From Armatimonadota bacterium (lineage in GTDB: Bacteria; Sysuimicrobiota; Sysuimicrobiia; Sysuimicrobiales; Sysuimicrobiaceae), in contig JAVKGX010000009.1 of the NCBI GenBank assembly GCA_031432545.1, positions 12,000 to 75,999 on the forward strand: DNA of 64,000 nucleotides, given 5' to 3'. A program made the translations under genes and the position numbers. Below the pieces are notes generated by a model. That model was not told where the DNA came from. It was given only the letters and a program-made list of their open reading frames with translations, and searched no databases. This document shows, piece after piece, positions 8,261 to 18,157 of this stretch (its first letter is position 1; every line of letters begins with the position of its first letter).

Positions 8261-9418
8261 TCAATGGAACCCCGCGATCATCTTGCGCAGCTCGTCGGGG
8301 TGGATGGCCTTGCCGATCGCGTCCTCGAACGAGATGAGGTCCCGCTCGTACAGGTCGCGCAGCGACTGGTCCATCGTCTGCATGCCGTGCTGGACGCCGG
8401 TCTGGATCGCCGACTCGATCTGGTGGGTCTTGGCCTCGCGGATCAGGTTGCGGATCGCCGGCGTGGCCATCATCACCTCCACCGCCGGCACGCGTCCGAT
8501 TTCTTCCAGCGATGGCCAGGTGCGCCGCACCGTGCCCACTGCCGCGGCCCGGCGCACCTCGGCCAGCCGCTCCTGCGTGCCGAAGCGCCGCAAGAACAGC
8601 TGGTTGGGCAGCAGCAACTGAGAGATCACCGCCTCGATGACCGAGGCCAGCTGTACTCTGACCTGCTGCTGCTGGTGGGGCGGGAAGACGTCGATGATGC
8701 GGTCGATGGACTGAGCAGCGTTTGCGGTGTGCAGCGTCGCGAAGACCAAATGCCCGGTCTCCGCGATCGTCAGTGCGGCGGCGATCGTCTCCAGGTCGCG
8801 CATCTCACCGATTAGCACGACGTTGGGATCTTCGCGCAGCACGGCCCTTAGCGCGTTGGGAAACGATTGCGTGTCGAATCCCAGTTCGCGCTGGTTGACG
8901 ATGCTGCGCTTGTGCTCGTGCAGATACTCGATCGGGTCCTCGACGGTCACGATGTGGGCAGAGCGCTCCTCGTTGATCTGGTTGATCATCGCCGCCAGCG
9001 TCGTCGACTTGCCGTGCCCCGTCGGCCCGGTGACCAACACCAATCCCCGCGGCCGGCGCGTCAGGTCGATCAGGCTGCTGGGCAGGTTGAGGTCCTCGAT
9101 CGTCGGGATCTCGTGCGGGATCACCCGCAGCGCGGCCCCGACCGCGCCCCTCTGCTTGTAGACGTTGACGCGGAAGCGCCCCAAACCCGCCACGGAGTAC
9201 GACAGGTCCAGCTCCCACGTCTTCTCGAACTTCTGCTTCTGGAACGCGTTCATCATGCTGTAGGCGAGCTGGTAGGTGTCCTCCGGCGTCAGCACCGGGT
9301 AGCGCTCCATCGGCGTGAGCTTACCCCACACGCGCATCGTGGGATGTATGCCTACGGTCAGGTGCAGGTCCGAGGCCTGGTTGTCCACAACGATCTGCAG
9401 CAGTTCGTCGATTTCCAT
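8261..9418 (-). CDS. pilT: Twitching motility retraction ATPase PilT
   Basis: A 385-residue hexameric secretion ATPase that powers pilus retraction. The N-terminal PAS-like domain begins MEIDELLQIVVDNQASDLHL; the P-loop is GPTGHGKST, with His where Ser is usual. The Asp box (TVEDPIEYLH), Walker B (VVLIGEMRD) and His box (HLVFATLHT) are all present. After the QLLLP segment there is an insertion of about 30 residues before the conserved ATPAIRNLIREAK, making it longer than typical PilT (about 350). The 178-bp gap to pilC and the 156-bp gap to the upstream gene hold nothing I recognise. Confidence 0.96.
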   Translation of the reverse strand: MEIDELLQIVVDNQASDLHLTVGIHPTMRVWGKLTPMERYPVLTPEDTYQLAYSMMNAFQKQKFEKTWELDLSYSVAGLGRFRVNVYKQRGAVGAALRVIPHEIPTIEDLNLPSSLIDLTRRPRGLVLVTGPTGHGKSTTLAAMINQINEERSAHIVTVEDPIEYLHEHKRSIVNQRELGFDTQSFPNALRAVLREDPNVVLIGEMRDLETIAAALTIAETGHLVFATLHTANAAQSIDRIIDVFPPHQQQQVRVQLASVIEAVISQLLLPNQLFLRRFGTQERLAEVRRAAAVGTVRRTWPSLEEIGRVPAVEVMMATPAIRNLIREAKTHQIESAIQTGVQHGMQTMDQSLRDLYERDLISFEDAIGKAIHPDELRKMIAGFH

Positions 9419-9574
9419 CGCACCCTCCGGCTTGATCAGGGACCTGGGGTCGAAGGCCGGAGATCAGCCAGGACACCGGCCCGCCCTGTGCGGTTCACCT
9501 GGATTGTTCCGCGATCTTCGACTCCGCTCACCCGTGTCCTCTCTTGCCCAGTGCCGATGCGTCCAGACCCTTCG

Positions 9575-11122
9575 TCAGGCGCGGGCGAAGTCGGGGTGGA
9601 GCATGCCGAGCTCCTTGAGGTGGTTGTAGATGCCCACCACCTTCGAAAAGCCCCGGAACTCGCCCCGGTACTCCTTCTCGTGCTTGAAGTCGAGCTCGAC
9701 GTACTTGTTCAGCGTGATGAAGAACGCGTACTGGATGATGTCCGACTCGGCCTCGGGGGCGTCCCGGTTCTTGTCGATGAACAGGTTGATGATGTCGATC
9801 CTCGGCAGCTCGTCGGGATCCACGCCTTCCTGGCGGGCCTTGGACGCCAGGTAGTCTCGCAGGTCGCGCGTCGCCTTCCAGTCTTTCACGAGGACCATGG
9901 CGACGTCGAGGTCGTACTCAAGGTCCCCCGAGCCCACGCTATGGTGCATCGTCGGCCGCTCGTACAGGCCTTCGTCCACTCCTTCCTCGTCCTCGGCTGG
10001 GCGCTCGTCCAGCCGGCAGCCCTCCTTGTCCAGCGGCGAGATGGCCAGAATCGGCGCCCGCAGTTCGAGGCTCAGTTCGGCCAGCTCCGAGGAGATCAGG
10101 TCGGTGCGGGCCTTGTCGTCTTCGATGTGCCTCTCCAGGGGGATCTTCTGAAGGTAGTCCAGGCAGATCAGGATGTTTTCGGTGCCGTGCTCTTGCATCA
10201 CGTTGTAGGCGTGTGCCTTGATCCGCTCGAGGGTGTCCTTCCGCCCGGCTTCGACCAAATAGAAGTACGGCGCGAACCGAAACACCTCTTCTTCGGCCGC
10301 GCGCAGGTTGGCGAGCATCGCTGGTGTCCGCTCCAGCGCGCCGGCGAGGATGTCGGCCGGGCTGACGAGCATCTCCTTCGCGAGCAGGCGCGCCGCCAGT
10401 ACCTTGACCGTCTGCTCCCACGAGTAGAACAGCACCGGGATCCGATGGTTGCGGGCGACGTAGGAGGCCATCTGCAGCGCCATGTTGGTCTTGCCACGCC
10501 TGGGTGCTCCGGCCAGACCGTAGTAGAAGCCCGGCCGTAGGCCTGACAGCACGGCGTTCAGACGGTCGAACGGCGAAATCGAGTACCCCAGCAGGCCGCC
10601 AGCCGTCGGGTTTTGCAGGTGCTCGACCAGGTCTCCCACCGTGTCGCCGACGGGGCTGAGCCGCTTGCGCAGGCGGCGTCGTTGGATCTCGAACAGGCTT
10701 CCGATCACCTCGCCCGTGAACTGGACGAGGTCGTGCGTGCCGGTGCGGGTCTGCTCGGCCAGGAACTGGCCGATCTGCTCATGCACCCGCTCCAGCCGCC
10801 TGCGCGTCTCGCGCGACTTGAGGGCTTCCACGTACGTCACCATCTGGGCTGCGGTGGGCGGGCGGATCATGAGGACCTGCGACACCACCCTGTCCATCTC
10901 GGGCGTCAGCAGGCCGCGTTCGTGCAACTCGTGCTTCAACGCGACGCCGTCGACGACCGCAAACCGCGTCATGGCCAGCTCCAGCAGCGTGCGGGCCAGA
11001 CGTTGCACCAGGGGGTTCTCGAACATCTCGGTGGTAAGCCCCTCGTTGAGCGCCAGCGTGACCAGGTGCCGGTCGGCGACCAGCCCGGAGAGCACCAACA
11101 GTTCGACGTCGTTCGACTCCAT
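9575..11122 (-). CDS. DnaB-family RecA-fold ATPase in the pilus locus
   Basis: A 515-residue protein with full DnaB architecture: a helical N-terminal domain (about residues 3-110), a linker and a RecA-fold motor. The P-loop is GAPRRGKT (about 205-212), the Walker B LICLDYLQ (about 318-325), and the following strand APILAISPLDKEG replaces the canonical SQLNR. ATG at 11122 with GGTGGGGGAG upstream is preferred over GTG at 11131. It is divergent from the housekeeping helicase family in the motor loops and sits between pilT and divergent pilB behind a sigma-54 promoter. Whether it is a helicase or has been recruited to pilus control or DNA uptake is unknown. Confidence 0.75.
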   Translation of the reverse strand: MESNDVELLVLSGLVADRHLVTLALNEGLTTEMFENPLVQRLARTLLELAMTRFAVVDGVALKHELHERGLLTPEMDRVVSQVLMIRPPTAAQMVTYVEALKSRETRRRLERVHEQIGQFLAEQTRTGTHDLVQFTGEVIGSLFEIQRRRLRKRLSPVGDTVGDLVEHLQNPTAGGLLGYSISPFDRLNAVLSGLRPGFYYGLAGAPRRGKTNMALQMASYVARNHRIPVLFYSWEQTVKVLAARLLAKEMLVSPADILAGALERTPAMLANLRAAEEEVFRFAPYFYLVEAGRKDTLERIKAHAYNVMQEHGTENILICLDYLQKIPLERHIEDDKARTDLISSELAELSLELRAPILAISPLDKEGCRLDERPAEDEEGVDEGLYERPTMHHSVGSGDLEYDLDVAMVLVKDWKATRDLRDYLASKARQEGVDPDELPRIDIINLFIDKNRDAPEAESDIIQYAFFITLNKYVELDFKHEKEYRGEFRGFSKVVGIYNHLKELGMLHPDFARA

Positions 11123-11171
11123 CTCCCCCACCGTCCGATGCGGGTACCTAGGTCAGTCCATGCAAACACAG

Positions 11172-11187
11172 AGCAAGTTTCGTTCCA
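11172..11187 (-). promoter_or_regulatory. Sigma-54 (-24/-12) promoter of the dnaB-like/pilT/pilC/pilin genes
   Basis: The minus strand reads TGGAACGAAACTTGCT, one mismatch from the RpoN consensus TGGCACG-N4-TTGCT, with the obligatory GG-N10-GC spacing. The predicted transcript starts about 40 bases upstream of the DnaB-like gene, and the same strand continues into pilT, pilC and the pilin gene. Confidence 0.8.
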
Positions 11188-11314
11188 CAAACCCCACAGG
11201 TGCCGGGGTAGCCAGGAAGTGTTCTGCCTCCCCACGGGAAACCCTCCGTCAGATCGCAGGAAACCTCCTTGAAATCTGAGGGTGCGTGTGATACCGTCCG
11301 AATGTCGCGCTGGG

Positions 11315-11340
11315 CTCCTGTGCCGATACTGGCACGGGAG
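11315..11340 (+). terminator. Perfect 10-bp hairpin overlapping the pilB promoter
   Basis: CTCCTGTGCC and GGCACGGGAG pair over 10 bp with loop GATACT and are followed by TTGCTCTTTG. It looks like an intrinsic terminator, but its 3' arm is also the -24 element of the sigma-54 promoter. It may stop read-through towards pilB or be a dyad recognised by a regulator. The rest of the 278-bp gap between the DnaB-like gene and pilB holds nothing I recognise. Confidence 0.45.
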
Positions 11341-11345
11341 TTGCT
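11330..11345 (+). promoter_or_regulatory. Sigma-54 (-24/-12) promoter of pilB
   Basis: TGGCACGGGAGTTGCT matches the RpoN consensus TGGCACG-N4-TTGCT at every fixed position, with GG-N10-GC spacing (GG at 11331-11332, GC at 11343-11344). Predicted transcription would start near 11356, about 45 bases before the pilB ATG. Confidence 0.88.
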
Positions 11346-11400
11346 CTTTGTCCGGCATACCCAGGGATTCGTCGCTCCAACCGAGCAGATAAGGAGCAAG

Positions 11401-13794
<2,394 letters not shown>

Positions 13795-13874
13795 GTCGGT
13801 GGACGCCGCGGGCGCGCCGGGGCGCGCATCCCGGACCAGCAGCGTCCGGACGCGCGCCGCCGGGGAACGCAGGC

Positions 13875-14228
13875 CTACAGTGAATCGGCGATCGCCTGCT
13901 GGCGCTTCTTGACTTCGAGACGGATGCGGCCGAGGTTGGCGGCGCCGTTGCCCACAATCACCAGCATCGCCTCACGGCCTACCGGCGAGACCACGATCGG
14001 CCCGTTCTCGTATTCCAGCATCAGACCGAACAGGCCGCCGCGGTTCAGGTCGGTCGACAGCGCCTCCGATGCGCCCATGCTGCTGGCCGTGACCGCACCC
14101 AAAGCCTCCAGGTCGATGTCGTCGGAGGCTACGCCCTCGATCACGAATCCGTCCCGGCCCACCACGAGCGCCGCGGTCACACCGTCGATCTGAGTGAACT
14201 CCCCCAGGGTCTGACGAAGGTCCGCCAT
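13875..14228 (-). CDS. Roadblock/LC7 domain protein 1
   Basis: A 117-residue single Roadblock/LC7 (MglB-like) domain. ATG at 14228 is preceded by AAAGGAGCG; longer in-frame starts are upstream of the sigma-54 promoter and rejected. Pattern: an N-terminal helix (LRQTLGEFTQIDGVTAALVV), the GRDGFVIEG hairpin, a central helix, and the second beta hairpin (GLMLEYENGPIVVSPVG). The family forms dimers that act as GTPase-activating partners of small Ras-like GTPases such as MglA, or as scaffolds. No GTPase gene is in the window. It is converged upon by pilB; the gap of about 80 bp contains GC palindromes only. Confidence 0.85.
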   Translation of the reverse strand: MADLRQTLGEFTQIDGVTAALVVGRDGFVIEGVASDDIDLEALGAVTASSMGASEALSTDLNRGGLFGLMLEYENGPIVVSPVGREAMLVIVGNGAANLGRIRLEVKKRQQAIADSL

Positions 14229-14275
14229 GTGTGTCGCTCCTTTGCGCTGGATTCCGTTCCCGACGCCTTCCGTGT

Positions 14276-14291
14276 AGCAAGTTCGGTGCCC
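14276..14291 (-). promoter_or_regulatory. Sigma-54 (-24/-12) promoter of roadblock gene 1
   Basis: The minus strand reads GGGCACCGAACTTGCT, with GG-N10-GC spacing and matches at GGCAC and TTGCT. The predicted start is about 35 bases upstream of the roadblock ATG. It separates this gene from the sigma-factor operon immediately upstream. Confidence 0.78.
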
Positions 14292-14327
14292 CAGCTGCAA
14301 TCCGGACCGCGCTCCCGGCGGCGACCG

Positions 14328-15089
14328 TCACCGAACCTGGGGCTCTCCGCCGAGCAGCCGACCCAGCTGGGCCAGTGCCTTGTGCATCACGCGCGAGACG
14401 TGCTTCTGGGAGATTCGCAGCCTTCGCGCGGCCTCCGTCTCGGTGAGATCGAGGTAGAAGAGGGCGTAGATCACCTTGCGCTGCAGCTCCGTGAGCTTCT
14501 CGATCGCCTCCGTGAGGACGATCCGGTCCTCGACCGGCAGCTGAAAGGTCTCATAGCGGAGGTGGCGGATCGCGCGGCCCGCTTTCCCTTCCCCACCGTC
14601 CAGGGAGACGTGCGTCGTCGTCTCGCGGGCCCTGAGGATCTCGCGCACGCCGTCGGGCTGGATGTTCATCGCCTGCGCGATCTCTTCGAGGGTCGGCAGC
14701 CTGCCGTTGCGTGCACGCAACGCCTCGACGGTGCGCTCCAGCTCGTGGCTGAGCTTGGCCAGCCACCGGGGGCGACGCACCAACCCGGTATGGTCGCGCA
14801 GGTAGTGCCGGATCTCGCCGGTGATCAGGTGGCTGGCGTACGTCCGGAACTTGACCCCGCGCGCCGGGTCGAAACGGTTGAGGGCGTGCAGCAGGCCGAT
14901 CTGGCCGACTTGGATCAGGTCGGCGAGGGGTTCGGATCCACCGCCCTGGCGGCGGGCGATCCGCTCGACCAGAGGCGCGTACGCGGCGCATATGGCTTGG
15001 TACAGCGCCGGGTCGCCGGAGGCGCGGTACGCCTGCAACTGCGCCACCGTCTGCTCGTCGGACGGCAGATCGTCGTTGGAGCGGGTCAC
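14328..15089 (-). CDS. Alternative sigma-70-family sigma factor (SigB/F/G-like)
   Basis: A 253-residue group 3 sigma factor. GTG at 15089 overlaps the preceding stop (GTGA). Region 2 is clear (DLIQVGQIGLLHALNRFDP...VKFRTYASHLITGEIRHYLRDH), region 3 spans about residues 115-165 (LPTLEEIAQAMNIQP), and region 4 has the helix-turn-helix LTETEAARRLRISQKHVSR. The start of region 2.4 and the RHYLRDH sequence resemble the Bacillus SigB/SigF/SigG group. No anti-sigma factor gene is adjacent; instead it is translationally coupled to a PATAN-module protein, which may control it. Confidence 0.88.
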   Translation of the reverse strand: MTRSNDDLPSDEQTVAQLQAYRASGDPALYQAICAAYAPLVERIARRQGGGSEPLADLIQVGQIGLLHALNRFDPARGVKFRTYASHLITGEIRHYLRDHTGLVRRPRWLAKLSHELERTVEALRARNGRLPTLEEIAQAMNIQPDGVREILRARETTTHVSLDGGEGKAGRAIRHLRYETFQLPVEDRIVLTEAIEKLTELQRKVIYALFYLDLTETEAARRLRISQKHVSRVMHKALAQLGRLLGGEPQVR

Positions 15090-16054
15090 GTCCCGGGCCT
15101 CCGCCGGCTCACGTAGCGATAAATCCACTTCCGCTCGCGCATGTAGAGCAAGATCGGTTCCACGGTCTCCGGCGCGCCGCCGACCGCCTCGACGGCCTGG
15201 TCCAGCGTGTGGGTCCCGTCCAGCACCCGCGCCAGCTCTAGGGCCAGGGGTCCACACGCGCCGACGAGTTCCGCCGCGGCCGGATTCGACGGGTCGTCGG
15301 GGCGGAGTGCGGGCGCGACGATGAACGTGTCGGCGCCCCTGAACGTGTGCCAGGTGCCCGCAGCGGCGGGGGGTGTAGCCGGAGGCCCATCCGCCGCCGT
15401 GCCCTCCTCGGGTGTCGGCGCCTGCGGTGTCGCCTCGTCCGCGGCGGCCTCCGTTGGGGCTTGCGCCGGTGTGGGCTCATGATAGGGGGCCGCCCAAACC
15501 TCGATCTCGGCCGCGGCGTCCGCCACGCTGTCGATCAGCTCGCCCCGCGGCCGGTGGACGGCGGCGTGTCCATCGTAGTAGACGCCGGCCGAACCCCCAC
15601 CGTTGCAGGGCAAGAACGCCCACCACCCCGGACCCTCGACAACCACCATCCCGCGAAAACGCTCGCGCTCCAGCCGGCGCACCAGCCGGCGCAGGTCCAC
15701 GAACGCGGTGTGTAGCCCGGTGTGCAGCGGCTCCAGACCCGACAGCGCCCCCAGCAGGGGACCCAGGGGCAGCGGCAGCTCGATGATCTGCACGTCCGCA
15801 CGGCGCTGCTCGAGCCGCCCGATGATCTGGCGCATGGCGTCCTGCCCACGCACGTCGGTCCCGCCGCCTTGGAACACCGCCAACACCCGCATGTCGCCCG
15901 GCAGGATCAGCACGCCCTCACAGTCGGGCCACCGCAGCTCGACCCAACCGCAGAAGCCCTGGTCCTGCAGGCGCTCGACGATGCCGTGAAGCTTCGTCGC
16001 CGACGTGCTGCGGTGCTGCTCGCGAAGCGTGCCGCTCGGCAGTCTGCGAATCAT
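15086..16054 (-). CDS. Protein with two PATAN/DUF4388-like modules
   Basis: A 322-residue cytoplasmic protein without signal or membrane segments; I do not recognise an exact family. Two copies of a module can be seen: residues about 18-95 (IVERLQDQGFCGWVELRW then a GVLILPGDMRVLAVF hairpin) and about 130-205 (LVRRLERERFRGMVVVEG then GGSAGVYYDGHAAV). This 'helix, F-x-G-hairpin, display of a tag' pattern resembles PATAN/DUF4388. A Pro/Ala-rich linker of about 45 residues and a C-terminal winged-helix-like segment (LARVLDGTHTLDQAVEAVGG) follow. It is coupled by ATGA/GTGA overlaps to a membrane protein upstream and a sigma factor downstream. A signal-transfer role is inferred. Confidence 0.5.
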   Translation of the reverse strand: MIRRLPSGTLREQHRSTSATKLHGIVERLQDQGFCGWVELRWPDCEGVLILPGDMRVLAVFQGGGTDVRGQDAMRQIIGRLEQRRADVQIIELPLPLGPLLGALSGLEPLHTGLHTAFVDLRRLVRRLERERFRGMVVVEGPGWWAFLPCNGGGSAGVYYDGHAAVHRPRGELIDSVADAAAEIEVWAAPYHEPTPAQAPTEAAADEATPQAPTPEEGTAADGPPATPPAAAGTWHTFRGADTFIVAPALRPDDPSNPAAAELVGACGPLALELARVLDGTHTLDQAVEAVGGAPETVEPILLYMRERKWIYRYVSRRRPGT

Positions 16055-16833
16055 GCCTCCCTCATGATCGAGCGGTGCCACAGCGCGCCGACCGTCAACA
16101 GGGCGAACCCACCGATCTGGAGGATGTTGCTGCGGTGGCCGACGAACCACTCACCGAAGAAGACCGCGTGGCTGAACCACATGACCGCCAGGGCCAGGCA
16201 GACGATGGCGGCCGCGATCAGCAGCCAGACGTAGCCCTCCAGCCCGCCCAAGAAGACCGTCGCCGGGATCAGGGCCAGCGGGATGAGCACGATGCCCATC
16301 AACGAGAACGCCACGCTGACGGCTTCCGCACCACCTGCCAAGCCGCCCCCGAGCACCGGCCGCAGGAACGACCAGTACCCGAGGGCCAGCGCCCCCAACG
16401 CCACGGCTGCGACGACCGAGGTCTGCCGCCAGGTCACCAACTCCCGCACGATGGCATACTCAGCATACACGGCAGCCAGGAACAGCACGAAGAACGCCGC
16501 TGTGAAGGCGTCCGCCGCCGAAGGGAACGGAAGCGGATTGCCCCCCACGATCTGCGTGTACCCGAACAGCCCGCGCCCGGCGGCCCACAGCACGCAGGCC
16601 AGCGCGATCGTCCTCCACACCCCGCGTTCCCGGTCGCCGGTTCGATACGACCGGCTGGCCCCGAGGGCACCCAGCGCGGCCAGCAGCGGAAACGTGCTGA
16701 GCGCGGCATGTACGGTCACGATCTGACGGTAGACTTCCGCGGTGCGGACTGGTCGCTGCAGTACGAACCAGCTGCTCGCGGCCGCCAGCGCGACCACGAG
16801 GATCGCCAGCAAGCCGAATCTCGCCACCTCCAC
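16051..16833 (-). CDS. Seven-helix membrane protein, sensor-like
   Basis: A 260-residue integral membrane protein with about seven hydrophobic segments and no soluble output domain. The loop between helices 3 and 4 contains WAAGRGLFGYTQIVGG followed by PLPFPSAADAF, a pattern I associate with 7-TM sensory regions found upstream of GGDEF or kinase domains. Here the 7-TM unit stands alone and its gene overlaps a PATAN-module gene by 4 bases, so it may be the membrane input of that protein. The assignment as a sensor is an inference. Confidence 0.5.
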   Translation of the reverse strand: MEVARFGLLAILVVALAAASSWFVLQRPVRTAEVYRQIVTVHAALSTFPLLAALGALGASRSYRTGDRERGVWRTIALACVLWAAGRGLFGYTQIVGGNPLPFPSAADAFTAAFFVLFLAAVYAEYAIVRELVTWRQTSVVAAVALGALALGYWSFLRPVLGGGLAGGAEAVSVAFSLMGIVLIPLALIPATVFLGGLEGYVWLLIAAAIVCLALAVMWFSHAVFFGEWFVGHRSNILQIGGFALLTVGALWHRSIMREA

Positions 16834-16858
16834 CTCCCTACCACGCGGGTCAGGACAC

Positions 16859-17812
16859 CTACAGACCCAGGGCCTGCCGGTAGGGATCCGCGTCGTCGAC
16901 GCCCAGATCGCGCAACGCCCCCGCCAGGCTCTTCTCGAGGAACGTCTGGCCGGCCACCACGCGGATGTACGCCGCGCAGGCGACGGCCGCGGCCTGTAGC
17001 GCCCGCTGCGACCGGTCAGCCCGTCCGGTCAGCTTTCCGTTCGTGAGTCGGATTCCATAGTCGCCCACCGCCGCGTTCACCTCGCCCTCGAGTCGGGCGG
17101 CGAGCGCGGGACCCCTGAACTTCTTGAAGCGCACGTGCATGTGCTCGATGAGGCCTGCCCAGACCCGCGCATCTCCCCGTGGACCGGAGACGGGCGCCTC
17201 GGCGGGGGTCGTCGTGGAGTCGACGGCATGGGGCTCGACAGGGAATGCTGCGGTGCCGGAAGGCCCTGTCGGTGCGGCAGCCCGGAGTTCGGGTTCGCCC
17301 GCAGACTCGAGGGGACCCGCGGGCGCTTCCGTCCGGGCATCGAGGGGTGGCGGTTCGGACGGGGGCTGCGCTGCAACCTCCCCTGCCGGCGCTTCCACGG
17401 CGGCAGCCGCACCGCCCAGACCGAGGGCGATCGGCTCGCCTTCCCACCAGGACTCGGGGAAGAGTTCGTGGGGCAGCTCGTGCACCCAGATCCTCCCCTC
17501 GACCGCGGTGCTGTCGGCCAGAGCCCGCCGGATCGCCTCGGCGCCGATCAGCTCGGCGCCGGCCACTCGATACTCTGCGGCGTGCGGTCGCCCACGGAAC
17601 AGGAGCACACGGGCCTCGCCCCCTTCGAAGGCGATCCGCACAAGCCCGGAGAACGCCCGGCCCTCCAGGAACCCCAGCAGCCTCACCGGATCGGCATACT
17701 CCGTGGACAGCCCGCGGTAGACCGGAGGTGCTTCCAGACCCTCCGACACCAAGCTGACTGCCTCGGGGCCCAGATGGTCGACTCGGTCGGAGATGTTCAC
17801 GTCGTCCAACAA
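16859..17812 (-). CDS. PATAN/DUF4388-like module protein
   Basis: A 317-residue soluble protein. Residues about 40-112 form a PATAN/DUF4388-like module (LLGFLEGRAFSGLVRI, GGEARVLLFRGRPHAAEY, then a helix and IWVHELP). A Pro/Ala/Glu-rich disordered linker of about 90 residues follows, then a helical C-terminal domain (VWAGLIEHMHVRFKKFRG...) not known to me. It is a cousin of the two-module protein two genes downstream. The start may be TTG at 17812 or GTG at 17800, with a GGGGGG run upstream of both. It belongs to the block that ends in the sigma factor. Confidence 0.5.
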   Translation of the reverse strand: MLDDVNISDRVDHLGPEAVSLVSEGLEAPPVYRGLSTEYADPVRLLGFLEGRAFSGLVRIAFEGGEARVLLFRGRPHAAEYRVAGAELIGAEAIRRALADSTAVEGRIWVHELPHELFPESWWEGEPIALGLGGAAAAVEAPAGEVAAQPPSEPPPLDARTEAPAGPLESAGEPELRAAAPTGPSGTAAFPVEPHAVDSTTTPAEAPVSGPRGDARVWAGLIEHMHVRFKKFRGPALAARLEGEVNAAVGDYGIRLTNGKLTGRADRSQRALQAAAVACAAYIRVVAGQTFLEKSLAGALRDLGVDDADPYRQALGL

Positions 17813-17849
17813 ACCCCCCGGCCGCTCCCATGGGCCGCACCGGAGAGGC

Positions 17850-18125
17850 TCACAGCCCCCTTCCGGCCGTGGGGGCGGCTCCGCCCTCCAGCAGCCGCTT
17901 GACGCCCTGCAAACTCAGCCCCCGCGTTTGGACCATGTGCTTGATCCACAGCAAGCGCTCGACGTCTGCCTGAGAAAACAGACGGTGCCCCCCGTTGGTA
18001 CGGTGCGGCCGGATCAGCCCGTAATCCACCTCCCACGCCCGAATCCGTTGAGGGGACAGCTCGGTCATCTGCGCGACGGTGCGCATCGGGTAGATGGGCG
18101 TCGTACGCTGGGGACTCTTCGCCAT
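17850..18125 (-). CDS. Short MerR-family regulator, GlnR-like
   Basis: A 91-residue DNA-binding protein consisting of a single MerR winged helix with almost no effector domain. PIYPMRTVAQMTELSPQRIR, RTNGGHRLFSQADVERLLWI and GLSLQGVKRLLEG follow the GlnR/TnrA pattern closely. Firmicute GlnR carries a C-terminal tail sensing glutamine synthetase; here only about a dozen residues follow, so the signal is unknown. It lies directly downstream of a TRAP-type solute receptor gene. Confidence 0.82.
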   Translation of the reverse strand: MAKSPQRTTPIYPMRTVAQMTELSPQRIRAWEVDYGLIRPHRTNGGHRLFSQADVERLLWIKHMVQTRGLSLQGVKRLLEGGAAPTAGRGL

Positions 18126-18157
18126 CGCAGGACCCGCCGCGTCCCCCGCACCCCCGG

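Noticed and set aside
11123-11400. Riboswitch (cobalamin- or c-di-GMP-type) in the gap before pilB
   Set aside because: A few bases resemble the B12 box region, but no complete conserved core is present; the hairpin is better explained with the sigma-54 promoter.
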